From Neobacillus novalis NBRC 102450 (GTDB lineage: Bacteria; Bacillota; Bacilli; Bacillales; Cytobacillaceae): DNA of 64,000 nt. Every line of letters starts with the position of its first letter. The first letter of the stretch is position 1. Position numbers and translations under genes: made by a program. A model generated the notes under the pieces. That model searched no databases. It was not told where the DNA came from and was given only the letters and a program-made list of their open reading frames with translations. Where the stretch lies: positions 351,585 to 415,584 of the forward strand of contig NZ_BCVP01000009.1 of NCBI RefSeq assembly GCF_001591805.1, written 5' to 3'. Of this stretch, positions 1-7,864 are shown piece by piece.

Positions 1-164
1 AATTCTACTTTCCTTCAAAAATATAGTTCTAAATGATGGTAACGAGAATATTCTGCATTTGCAAGAAAAAAGTTGCCTTATTAATCATAAGTTTTTCTAG
101 GTAAATATCGGGGTAAAGGGAAATAACATAGATAGAAGAAAAAATAATATGTGGAGGGAACGCG

Positions 165-1223
165 ATGACGAACAAAATCTTCATGCTACTGACTCTCATT
201 GGAGTTCCAGTTTCCGTGATTGGGACACTAATGCAATGGCCGAGTATGATTCTATTTATCATTTACTGTCTCACAATTATTGCGTTATCAAGCTTTATGG
301 GCAGAGCAACCGAGAGTCTTGCCATTGTGGCTGGTCCGCGAATCGGTGGGCTGCTAAATGCAACCTTCGGAAATGCAGTGGAACTGATTATTTCTATCTT
401 TTCGCTTAAAGCAGGACTTGTTGGAATTGTTCTTGCCTCATTAACTGGTTCGGTATTAGGAAATTTACTTCTTGTTGCTGGACTTTCATTTTTTATTGGC
501 GGACTAAAATTTAAGCGCCAGGAATTTAATGTCTTTGATGCCCGTCATAATTCGGGACTGCTCATTTTTGCGGTGATGATTGCTTTCGTTATTCCAGAAG
601 TTTTTTCAATGAATATGAACGAAACAAAAACGATTTCATTAAGTATTGGGATTTCGGTTATTCTTATTGTTCTTTATCTGGCTGCCTTGTTCTTTAAACT
701 TGTTACCCACCGCGGTGTCTATCAGCCGAGCGGGGAAACGGAGGAACATGAAGAGGAAGTACCGGAATGGGGGAAAGGGAAGGCCATCGCTGTGCTCTTC
801 ATTGCCACAATTGCTGTTGCCTACATATCGGAGCATTTGGTTCATACGTTTGAGTATGTAGCAGAATCTTTTGGCTGGACAGAGCTGTTTATCGGAGTGA
901 TTATTGTCGCCATCGTGGGAAATGCAGCGGAACACGCATCCGCAGTATTAATGGCCTACAAGAATAAAATGGATGTAGCGGTTGAAATCGCGATTGGCTC
1001 TACCCTCCAGGTAGCAATGTTCGTATTACCCGTGCTTGTCCTCATATCGCTTTTCTTTGAGCAATCAATGCCGCTCTTGTTTAGCTGGCAGGAACTAATC
1101 GCCATGGTATCATCCGTCCTCCTAATGGTCATCATCTCCAACGACGGCGAATCCAATTGGTTCGAAGGCCTAACACTGCTAGCTGCCTATGTGATAATGG
1201 GAATTGGGTTTTTCTTACTTTAG
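165..1223 (+). CDS. chaA: Calcium/proton antiporter, CaCA/Cax family
   Basis: A 352-residue integral membrane exchanger of the CaCA superfamily that exports Ca2+ in exchange for H+, similar to Bacillus ChaA/YfkE. The two inverted alpha repeats are visible: GNAVELI near residue 68 and GNAAEHASA near residue 250, each carrying the acidic residue that binds the cation. About ten hydrophobic segments are split by an acidic cytoplasmic loop (EEHEEEVPEWGKG, near residue 190-205). The ATG at 165 follows a GGAGGGAAC ribosome site. It is monocistronic, with a strong terminator just downstream. In B. subtilis the homologue lies near yfkD, as here. Confidence 0.92.
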   Translation: MTNKIFMLLTLIGVPVSVIGTLMQWPSMILFIIYCLTIIALSSFMGRATESLAIVAGPRIGGLLNATFGNAVELIISIFSLKAGLVGIVLASLTGSVLGNLLLVAGLSFFIGGLKFKRQEFNVFDARHNSGLLIFAVMIAFVIPEVFSMNMNETKTISLSIGISVILIVLYLAALFFKLVTHRGVYQPSGETEEHEEEVPEWGKGKAIAVLFIATIAVAYISEHLVHTFEYVAESFGWTELFIGVIIVAIVGNAAEHASAVLMAYKNKMDVAVEIAIGSTLQVAMFVLPVLVLISLFFEQSMPLLFSWQELIAMVSSVLLMVIISNDGESNWFEGLTLLAAYVIMGIGFFLL

Positions 1224-1251
1224 GTGTCAGGCACCATGTTTTCAAAAAATA

Positions 1252-1289
1252 AAGACTCTGAGCCGAGCGGCTTAGAGTCTCTTTTTTTA
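1252..1289 (+). terminator. Rho-independent terminator after chaA
   Basis: A 12-bp stem (AGACTCTGAGCC with GGCTTAGAGTCT, one G-U pair) and a four-base loop are followed by a run of seven T. Confidence 0.92.
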
Positions 1290-1621
1290 ACTTTTTTCAA
1301 TTTTTACAATGTACGTTAAATTGCAATTGTTGTGCTATAATGAAACAGCACATTTTATTAGGGGAAAAAATCAATCGCTTCTCTATAGGACCATCCATCA
1401 CCAACTTTCATGTTTAGTTCAGAACAAGGAAAACACGAGTGTTGAATGTCATATTAAACGAGATTCCCAACCTCCTTAAGGAATTGAAATAAATGGTTAG
1501 CCGATTGATTACAGCCCTCCTTTTTGAAAGGTTACTTATATTATAAATGGTAAATGGAATTTTGTAAATGTTCAGATTATTACACTTTCATTACTTTTTA
1601 CCAATATCAGAGGAGCAACAG
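1290..1621 (+). promoter_or_regulatory. Intergenic leader with extended -10 promoter upstream of yczE-like gene
   Basis: The stretch contains no convincing gene. At 1333-1341 there is an extended -10 (TGC-TATAAT) with only a weak -35, giving a possible leader of about 270 nt before the next gene. I do not recognise a known riboswitch in it. The ribosome site AGGAG at 1611-1615 fixes the start of the next gene at 1622. Confidence 0.45.
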
Positions 1622-2239
1622 ATGAAATTTTTTATCCGGTTATTATTTTTTATTATCGGTTTAACCATTATGACATTTGGGGTTTGCATGACCATTAAAG
1701 TAGCCGATATTGGTGTCGGGGCGTGGGATGCCCTTAATGTCGCGCTAACTGAAAAGGTAGGCTTATCGGTTGGAAAATGGGTTATGATTGATGGTGCCTT
1801 ATTAGTTATCATCAACTCCCTTTTAGTCAAAAGGAGACCGGATTTACTCTCGCTCCTTACTATTATCATTATCGGTTCTTTAGTCGATTTTTGGCTGTTT
1901 ACTGTGTTCGAATTATTTAATGTCGACCACTTAATAGCTAAGGTTTGTATGTTATTGCTGGGCATCATCATCGTTGGATTAGGAGCCGCGATTTATTTGC
2001 AGGCAAAATTTCCGCAAAGTCCAATTGATAATTTTATGTTGGCGATCAGAGAGCGGTTTGGTGTCAACCTGATGATGGCAAAAACGATTGGTGAAATCAC
2101 GGCCTTAGTCCCAGCATTCATTTTGAAGGGACCAATTTCCTATGGAACGTTCATTATCACCTTTACGGTAGGACCAGCAATCCAACTGTTCTTTCCGCAT
2201 TTTGAAAAATTAATGCAACGGCTTCAAGCGAAATATTGA
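1622..2239 (+). CDS. YczE/YyaS/YitT-type integral membrane protein
   Basis: A 205-residue polytopic membrane protein with five or six hydrophobic segments, resembling the YczE/YitT family of Bacillus membrane proteins, whose transport or structural role is not settled. The early motif GVCMTIKVADIGVGAWDALN and the mid-protein AAIYLQAKFPQSPIDNFML are typical of this family. An upstream in-frame start exists at 1568, but the AGGAG site seven bases before ATG 1622 and the onset of the hydrophobic N-terminus favour 1622. It lies alone between a terminator and the yfkD homologue. Confidence 0.75.
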   Translation: MKFFIRLLFFIIGLTIMTFGVCMTIKVADIGVGAWDALNVALTEKVGLSVGKWVMIDGALLVIINSLLVKRRPDLLSLLTIIIIGSLVDFWLFTVFELFNVDHLIAKVCMLLLGIIIVGLGAAIYLQAKFPQSPIDNFMLAIRERFGVNLMMAKTIGEITALVPAFILKGPISYGTFIITFTVGPAIQLFFPHFEKLMQRLQAKY

Positions 2240-2320
2240 AGGGGAATGGATAATATTTATCAACTCCGAAAAAACTAGTAGCAGACTTAAAAATGCTATT
2301 AGTGAAAGGAGTTAAACTTA

Positions 2321-3130
2321 GTGAAAAAAATGGTTTCTGTCCTCATGCCACTGCTTTTCATGCTTACTTTTATTCCGCCCGCTTTCGCTGAAAAAGCACC
2401 AGCGAAAAAAAGCTCAGTAAAATATCAGGTGCCATCCTCTGTTCGGAACATTTCGAAGGAGAATACTTATCCGAATTCGACACAGGACTTACCATTATTG
2501 CAGCCAAGCGATCTAACCAAGAAGTTAATTAACTCTTCGAAGGTCAAAATTGAAAACCCAGATTTAATTCGGATGCTGAATGAGTCAAGTATTAACAGCA
2601 CCCCGTTTGCCATTGGCTATCGGGCGATTGTTTACTTAGGCCAATGGCCGTTGAATTACGAGTCCGCTGAGACATCACCGAACTGGGAGTTCCAAAAAAT
2701 TAATACGAATTACTTTGATAACCGTGGTGGTAAGTTACCTTATCAAATTAAGTATGTTCAGGAGTCGCAAAAAGTTATTAGAGGCGGTCTGACAGCGAAA
2801 ATCCCTAATGCGGAAGATGTCAAAAAGATGATGCTTCTAAAATCAATGGAAAAGACCCGGCTTCCGCTTTCTTTTGAAACGATTATCGGTTCAGGCACGA
2901 AGAACGACCATATTTATAACATCCCGGCAAATCGCTTAGGCTACTTGTATGCCTATGCACCTGGTGTAAACGAAAAAGGGAAAGTGACTTACGGTGAAGT
3001 TTATTTAATGCTAAAAGGCAATAAAAAATTGATCGTAATCAAGAACGTGACATCACAGGGAATCGGCGCCTGGATTCCAGTTCAGGATTTTGTTTCCTTT
3101 GGTTTTCTTGCTTCAGAGCGGCCACGGTAA
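2321..3130 (+). CDS. yfkD: YfkD-like secreted protein
   Basis: A 269-residue protein with a clear Sec signal peptide (hydrophobic residues 4-22, cleavage probably after AFA). It matches the YfkD family of Bacillaceae, whose function is unknown. The mature part begins lysine-rich (APAKKSSVKYQ) and is otherwise globular, with no cysteines or obvious catalytic motif. The GTG start at 2321 follows GAAAGGAG at 2304-2311. Its position beside chaA and the SE1561-type gene resembles the yfk region of B. subtilis, which supports the assignment. Confidence 0.8.
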   Translation: MKKMVSVLMPLLFMLTFIPPAFAEKAPAKKSSVKYQVPSSVRNISKENTYPNSTQDLPLLQPSDLTKKLINSSKVKIENPDLIRMLNESSINSTPFAIGYRAIVYLGQWPLNYESAETSPNWEFQKINTNYFDNRGGKLPYQIKYVQESQKVIRGGLTAKIPNAEDVKKMMLLKSMEKTRLPLSFETIIGSGTKNDHIYNIPANRLGYLYAYAPGVNEKGKVTYGEVYLMLKGNKKLIVIKNVTSQGIGAWIPVQDFVSFGFLASERPR

Positions 3131-3194
3131 ATTTTTGAAAAAGATAGAAGAGCGTCTTCATTGGTGCTAGCACCGGAAATTTATTGTTACGTTA

Positions 3195-3220
3195 GGACTC
3201 CTCATGCAGGGGTCTTTTAT
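3195..3220 (+). terminator. Terminator after yfkD
   Basis: GGACTCC and GGGGTC can pair around the loop TCATGCA and are followed by TTTT. The stem is short, with a G-U pair. Confidence 0.6.
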
Positions 3221-3293
3221 TCATATGGAAAAATAAATTTGTCACAGTTCCATTATTTCGGTAGGATGATAAAGACAGTGAAAGGAGAGAAAT

Positions 3294-3497
3294 TTGTTGG
3301 GTATCCCGATTAATGATAAAAATTCACAAGTAGACTTTTTAAAACAACGCTTAAATATGTTCATCGATGTGCTTGATGCCATTGATCCTGAAGATACGGA
3401 TCTTGAGGATATTGACCGCTTAATTTCCATGCTTGATGATATGGAATCAAAATGCAGAGAATTTAATAATCGTGACGTGAGTGAGTCTGTTAAATAG
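3294..3497 (+). CDS. SE1561 family small protein (YfkK-like)
   Basis: A 67-residue acidic protein (QRLNMFIDVLDAIDPEDTDLEDIDRLISMLDDME) with two predicted amphipathic helices and no signal peptide. It resembles the uncharacterised SE1561/YfkK family of Bacillales. The TTG start at 3294 is supported by AAAGGAGAG at 3281-3289; a second TTG follows immediately. The stop codon lies in the loop of its own terminator. Function is unknown. Confidence 0.8.
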   Translation: MLGIPINDKNSQVDFLKQRLNMFIDVLDAIDPEDTDLEDIDRLISMLDDMESKCREFNNRDVSESVK

Positions 3498-3510
3498 CAG
3501 GCTCTTTTTT
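3483..3510 (+). terminator. Terminator overlapping the SE1561-type stop codon
   Basis: GAGTCTG pairs with CAGGCTC (one G-U) around a loop containing the stop codon, followed by six T. Confidence 0.75.
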
Positions 3511-3659
3511 ATGGTCTGGAAATCCCCTTTTTATTCCATGTATTCGTTTTCAAGCAAATCCTTTAATTCTAGCGGCTGTAGGAGTATAATGTAACCGTGT
3601 AAAATGTTGTAAAATTAAAATAGATTAATTAGAGGAACAAAGGGAAAGGGGTACTCGAA

Positions 3660-5204
3660 TTGAATATCGCGAAATTTCAAGAAAGCATGTACAAGCTTGT
3701 TGTTGAAACTTCTACCAAACTTCCAAAGGATGTCCGCCGGGCAGTTTTGGCTGCCAAGCAAAAGGAAAATGCCGGCACTAGTGCTGCGATGAGCCTTGAT
3801 ACGATCACAAACAATATCAAAATGGCGGATGACAAAGTGTCTCCAATCTGCCAGGATACTGGCTTACCTACTTTTAAAATAAAAACGCCGGTTGGTGTAA
3901 ACCAATTAGAATTAAAAGAAGCCATTCGCAATGCAATCGTGCTTGCCACGAAAGAGGGGAAATTGCGTCCAAATTCAGTTAATTCGTTAACAGGAGAAAA
4001 CAGCGGTGATAACCTTGGTGCAGGGGTCCCGGTTATTAAATTTGATCAATGGGAAAAAGACTACATTGATGTCCGCTTGATTTTAAAAGGCGGCGGTTGT
4101 GAGAATAAAAATATTCAATACAGCCTGCCATGCGAGTTAGAAGGGCTAGGACGTGCCGGCCGCGACCTTGATGGCATTCGCAAATGTGTCATGCACTCCG
4201 TTTATCAAGCACAAGGACAAGGTTGCAGCGCCGGCTTTATCGGTGTCGGAATCGGCGGCGACCGCTCATCCGGCTACGATTTAGCGAAAGAACAGTTATT
4301 CCGGTCCGTTGAAGATGTGAATCCAAATGAGGATCTTCGCCGGTTGGAAGAGTATGTAATGGAAAATGCAAATAAATTAGGAATCGGCACGATGGGCTTT
4401 GGCGGTGAAGCAACATTGCTTGGCTGTAAAGTCGGAGTCATGAACCGTATTCCGGCCAGCTTCTATGTTTCTGTTGCGTACAACTGCTGGGCATTCCGCC
4501 GTTTAGGTGTAAGCGTTGACGCTGCTAGTGGAGAAATCAATGAATGGATGTACCAAGATGGTGAGTTTATTGATTTTGCTGCTGATGAGGCTGAAAAAGA
4601 AACGGCTGCTTCAAGGTCTGAAGACGTAATTACATTAGAGGCACCAATTACGGAAGAGAAAATTCGTTCGTTGAAGGTCGGAGATGTCGTTCAAATCAAC
4701 GGCTTAATGTATACTGGCCGTGACGCGATTCATAAATACTTAAGCGATCATGATGCACCTGTCGATTTAAATGGGCAGGTAATCTATCACTGCGGCCCGG
4801 TGATGTTAAAGGACGAGGCAGGAGAGTGGCATGTTAAAGCTGCCGGTCCAACGACAAGTATTCGCGAAGAGCCTTACCAAGGTGACATCATGAAGAAATT
4901 CGGTATCCGCGCTGTGATTGGTAAAGGCGGCATGGGACCTAAGACGTTGGCAGCATTGGAGGAGCATGGCGGCGTTTATCTTAACGCGATCGGTGGGGCA
5001 GCTCAATATTACGCGGACTGCATTAAAGGGGTCGAAGGCGTTGATTTAATGCAATTCGGTATCCCAGAAGCAATGTGGCATCTTCGTGTCGAGGGCTTCA
5101 CAGCTGTGGTGACAATGGACTCACATGGCAATAGCCTGCACGCAGACGTAGACAAATCTTCGTTGGAAAAATTAGCGCAGTTTAAGGAACCGGTTTTTAA
5201 ATAG
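3660..5204 (+). CDS. fumA: Class I (4Fe-4S) fumarate hydratase
   Basis: A 514-residue class I fumarase that interconverts fumarate and L-malate in the TCA cycle, with the alpha and beta parts fused in one chain. The three cysteines expected to hold the [4Fe-4S] cluster are visible in SPICQDTGLPTF, GGGCENKN and YNCWAFRRLG. The C-terminal beta part carries GDVVQINGLMYTGRDAIHKY and GKGGMGPKTLAAL. The TTG start at 3660 follows GGGAAAGGGG. It is monocistronic with a terminator downstream. B. subtilis relies on the unrelated class II CitG, so this oxygen-sensitive type distinguishes this lineage. Confidence 0.95.
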   Translation: MNIAKFQESMYKLVVETSTKLPKDVRRAVLAAKQKENAGTSAAMSLDTITNNIKMADDKVSPICQDTGLPTFKIKTPVGVNQLELKEAIRNAIVLATKEGKLRPNSVNSLTGENSGDNLGAGVPVIKFDQWEKDYIDVRLILKGGGCENKNIQYSLPCELEGLGRAGRDLDGIRKCVMHSVYQAQGQGCSAGFIGVGIGGDRSSGYDLAKEQLFRSVEDVNPNEDLRRLEEYVMENANKLGIGTMGFGGEATLLGCKVGVMNRIPASFYVSVAYNCWAFRRLGVSVDAASGEINEWMYQDGEFIDFAADEAEKETAASRSEDVITLEAPITEEKIRSLKVGDVVQINGLMYTGRDAIHKYLSDHDAPVDLNGQVIYHCGPVMLKDEAGEWHVKAAGPTTSIREEPYQGDIMKKFGIRAVIGKGGMGPKTLAALEEHGGVYLNAIGGAAQYYADCIKGVEGVDLMQFGIPEAMWHLRVEGFTAVVTMDSHGNSLHADVDKSSLEKLAQFKEPVFK

Positions 5205-5212
5205 GATGATTA

Positions 5213-5248
5213 AGGGTAGGCGTGAGATAATGGCGTCTGCCCTTTTTA
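5213..5248 (+). terminator. Terminator after fumA
   Basis: A 9-bp stem (AGGGTAGGC with GTCTGCCCT, including G-U pairs) is followed by five T. Confidence 0.8.
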
Positions 5249-5289
5249 TATGCCTAAAGGTTAAGAGGAAATGAAGTAGCTTCAGGTAA

Positions 5290-5672
5290 TAACCAGTAAA
5301 TGTGAGGAAAGTTTCGGAAAAAGTGTAGTTATTTTGAGAGTGGTAGTGGATTTTCCAATTAGTATCCAGTAAATGTTGAAATAGTCGAAAAAGGTGTAGT
5401 TAATTGCCGGGGATATGTAGTAATTGGCTAAAAAGATGTAGTTATTCCCAGAGTGGTGATGGATTTTCCAATTAGTATCCAGTAAATGTTGAAATAGTCG
5501 AAAAAGGTGTAGTTAATTGCCGGAGATATGTAGTAATTGGCTAGAAAGATGTAGTTATTCCCTGAGTGGTAGTGGATTTTCAATTGTTATCCAGTAAATG
5601 TTGAAATAGTCGAAAAAGGTGTAGTTAATTGCAGGAGATATGTAGTAATTATTCAAAAATAGGTAGTTAACT
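5290..5672. repeat. Tandem array of ~113-bp repeats with internal GTAGTTA motifs
   Basis: About three direct copies with a 113-bp period occupy the fumA-NERD intergenic region. For example, the CCAGTAAATG motif recurs at 5366, 5479 and 5591. Each unit contains GTAGTTATT, GTAGTTAATT and GTAGTAATT, so GTAGTTA/GTAGTAA heptamers recur about ten times between 5325 and 5672. A degenerate partial copy lies at 5290-5330. There is no open frame through the array and no CRISPR-like spacer pattern. Confidence 0.9.
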
Positions 5673-5754
5673 AAAAATATTTAGGGAATTTCACTCCAAT
5701 TTAGAAAAAGACATAATATTGTCAAAATATTTTTGTAAAAGGAGTAGGATTATT

Positions 5755-5799
5755 ATGATTTTTATTGAAATAATACTTAAAAATACAGAGGAGGAATGA
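5755..5799 (+). CDS. Possible 14-residue leader peptide before the NERD gene
   Basis: ATG 5755 opens a 14-codon frame (MIFIEIILKNTEEE) preceded by an AAAGGAG ribosome site at 5738-5744. Its TGA ends three bases before the TTG start of the NERD gene, and its last codons contain that gene's own ribosome site (GAGGAGG). The layout is what translational coupling would look like. It is too short to judge by composition, so this is a tentative call. Confidence 0.35.
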   Translation: MIFIEIILKNTEEE

Positions 5800-5802
5800 A
5801 TT

Positions 5803-6768
5803 TTGCTTGAAATGGAACTTACTCCCCCCACTTTGTTACTACAGGCTGAGGCCTTAGAAAGAAGGATAACAGAAACTCATCGGAGTATGCGGGATATTAA
5901 ATTAAAAATACGAATTTTAAGATCGGGATATAACGGAGAAAAAACTTTAAAATATTATCTGGAACAAATCCCTGAACACAAATATCATATTTTTCACGGA
6001 CTTCGCCTCCCCACAGGGAATGCCTTCTTTCAAATAGATGCCCTTCTTCTTTCCCGAAAAATAATTCTTATTTTGGATGCTAAAAATCATTCAGGAATTT
6101 TACGATTCGAAAAAAATCAATTGATTCATGAGTATGCAGGCAATAGAGAAATTTATGAAAATCCGGTAGCGCAAGTAAACAGACATAAAATTCAACTCAG
6201 AAATTTATTTGAAAAAAATAATATCCCCTTTATACCTATAGAAAATCTAGTCACAGTTTGCAAACCCTCTACAGAAATAATTATTAGCACGGGCTACAAA
6301 GAAGCCGACCAAAAAGTCATTAAAGCATTTGATTTGTTAAATAGAATCGAAGAACTAGAGGAAAGATATAGTGAAAAAAAGATAAGTCAAAAAAGCGTTA
6401 CCAAAGTAATAAACCTTTTATTATCACAGCATACTCCTCAAAGAATTGATATTTTAAAAATGTTTCAAATTGCAAAAGAAGAAAAAATTACCGGAGTTCA
6501 ATGTCCTAGATGTTTGTACATCCCTATGGATTATAAAAGAGCAAAATGGATTTGTCCAAAATGCTTTTTGTTCTCAACAGAAGCCTTTATAAATGGTATA
6601 AACGATTATTTCCTGCTGAATAAGCCTACCTTTAGCAATCGTGAAATACGGGAATTCCTTCACTTGCCGAATTCTAGAACGACCACTGCGTTTTTACATA
6701 AATTAAACTACCCCTATTCAGGTTCCCAAAAAGGACGTATCTACCATCATCCAAATGCATTTCCTTAA
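5803..6768 (+). CDS. NERD (nuclease-related) domain protein with C-terminal zinc ribbon
   Basis: A 321-residue protein with a NERD domain at roughly residues 45-160: YNGEKTLKYYLEQIP, then FQIDALLLS and ILILDAKNHSG, the D...D-x-K pattern of the restriction-endonuclease-like fold. A CPRC...CPKC zinc ribbon follows near residues 235-255, then a basic winged-helix-like tail. NERD proteins are suspected to process nucleic acids, but most have no known substrate. TTG start with GAGGAGG eight bases upstream. The gene is AT-rich relative to its neighbours and follows a repeat array, which suggests accessory DNA. Confidence 0.85.
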   Translation: MLEMELTPPTLLLQAEALERRITETHRSMRDIKLKIRILRSGYNGEKTLKYYLEQIPEHKYHIFHGLRLPTGNAFFQIDALLLSRKIILILDAKNHSGILRFEKNQLIHEYAGNREIYENPVAQVNRHKIQLRNLFEKNNIPFIPIENLVTVCKPSTEIIISTGYKEADQKVIKAFDLLNRIEELEERYSEKKISQKSVTKVINLLLSQHTPQRIDILKMFQIAKEEKITGVQCPRCLYIPMDYKRAKWICPKCFLFSTEAFINGINDYFLLNKPTFSNREIREFLHLPNSRTTTAFLHKLNYPYSGSQKGRIYHHPNAFP

Positions 6769-6833
6769 TATGCCAATAATGTTTTTCCCCCATAAAACAA
6801 ACAATAGTAACAAATAAACTAGGGGGAACATGG

Positions 6834-7601
6834 ATGAAAATTTTTTTAGGCATCCTTAGTATGCTGCTTTTACTATTACCTAATGTTACATACGCATCAG
6901 TACCCAATAAACCGATCCACTGGGGATTCAAAAAAGCGGTAAATGAACAGCCGGCAGATGCAGGTGCGCAGTATGATCAGCTTCTTGAAAAGTACGGAGC
7001 ATTTTACAAAGGAGATCCAAACTCAAAGACCCTATACCTTACCTTCGATAGCGGCTATGAAAATGGCTATACCCCAAAAATTCTCGAGGTCTTAAAAAAG
7101 GAAAAGGTGCCTGCCACCTTTTTTGTGACGGGGCATTTTTTAAATTCACAACCGGAACTTGTAAAACAAATGGTAAAAGAGGGGCATATTATTGGCAACC
7201 ACTCCTGGCATCATCCCGATTTCACAGCGGTGAGTGATGAAAGAGTCCGCGAAGAGCTCAATAGTGTGAAACTAAAAACAAAAGAATTAACGGGCCAAAA
7301 AAAAATGAAGTATTTACGTCCGCCGCGTGGGGTTTTTAGCGAAAGAACGATGCAAATTGCAAAAGAAGAGGGCTTTACGCATGTATTCTGGTCACTCGCT
7401 TTCGTCGACTGGAATATTAACCAGCAAAGAGGGTGGCAATACTCATACGACAATATTATGAGACAAATCCATCCTGGCTGCGTGTTGTTGCTTCACTCCG
7501 TCTCGAAAGACAACGCAGATGCACTTGAAAAAGCAATCCAAGATTTGAAAAAGAAAGGCTACAAATTCAAAAGCCTTAACGATTTAACAAAGAAGAAATA
7601 A
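6834..7601 (+). CDS. pdaA: Polysaccharide deacetylase PdaA (delta-lactam-forming)
   Basis: A 255-residue secreted or membrane-anchored NodB-fold deacetylase. It removes the acetyl group from N-acetylmuramic acid during muramic-delta-lactam formation in the spore cortex. Signal peptide 1-21 is followed by the NodB metal and catalytic motifs: TFDSGYENGYTPKIL, HSWHHPDF and LRPPRGVFSERT, and near the end LLLHSVSKDNADAL. PdaA enzymes typically have DSGYE where other NodB enzymes have DDG, as here. Length matches the family. ATG 6834 follows an AGGGGGAAC site. Its presence implies an endospore former. Confidence 0.92.
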   Translation: MKIFLGILSMLLLLLPNVTYASVPNKPIHWGFKKAVNEQPADAGAQYDQLLEKYGAFYKGDPNSKTLYLTFDSGYENGYTPKILEVLKKEKVPATFFVTGHFLNSQPELVKQMVKEGHIIGNHSWHHPDFTAVSDERVREELNSVKLKTKELTGQKKMKYLRPPRGVFSERTMQIAKEEGFTHVFWSLAFVDWNINQQRGWQYSYDNIMRQIHPGCVLLLHSVSKDNADALEKAIQDLKKKGYKFKSLNDLTKKK

Positions 7602-7647
7602 CACGCAAAAAGGCCGAATTCAACAGAAATTCGGCTTTTTTGCGTGT
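7601..7647 (+). terminator. Terminator after pdaA
   Basis: Long hairpin: ACACGCAAAAAGGCCGAATT pairs with the complementary stretch ending TTTTTTGCGTGT; the internal T-run follows the GGCCGAATTC stem. Confidence 0.88.
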
Positions 7648-7864
7648 CGTTTACAGGCACTTACCAACACCCTCATAGTACTAATCAGAAAATCGATTCC
7701 TAACCATTTATATAATAGATAGAATGAATTTATTTTAGAATACCATTTATTTATAATGAAATAGGAATCAATATTTGTACTGTAGTTAATGGTGAAAAAC
7801 ATGAAACAGTTATCCAAACAAACTTCTGCCATGGACACATGCAAATTTATAGGAGGAATACAAA

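Noticed and set aside
1380..1520. Small minus-strand gene in the chaA-yczE gap
   Set aside because: AGGAGG-like stretches exist, but the frames after them are under 15 codons or badly spaced.
5290..5672. CRISPR array
   Set aside because: The repeats are 113 bp long, nearly contiguous, and have no unique spacers; no cas genes nearby.
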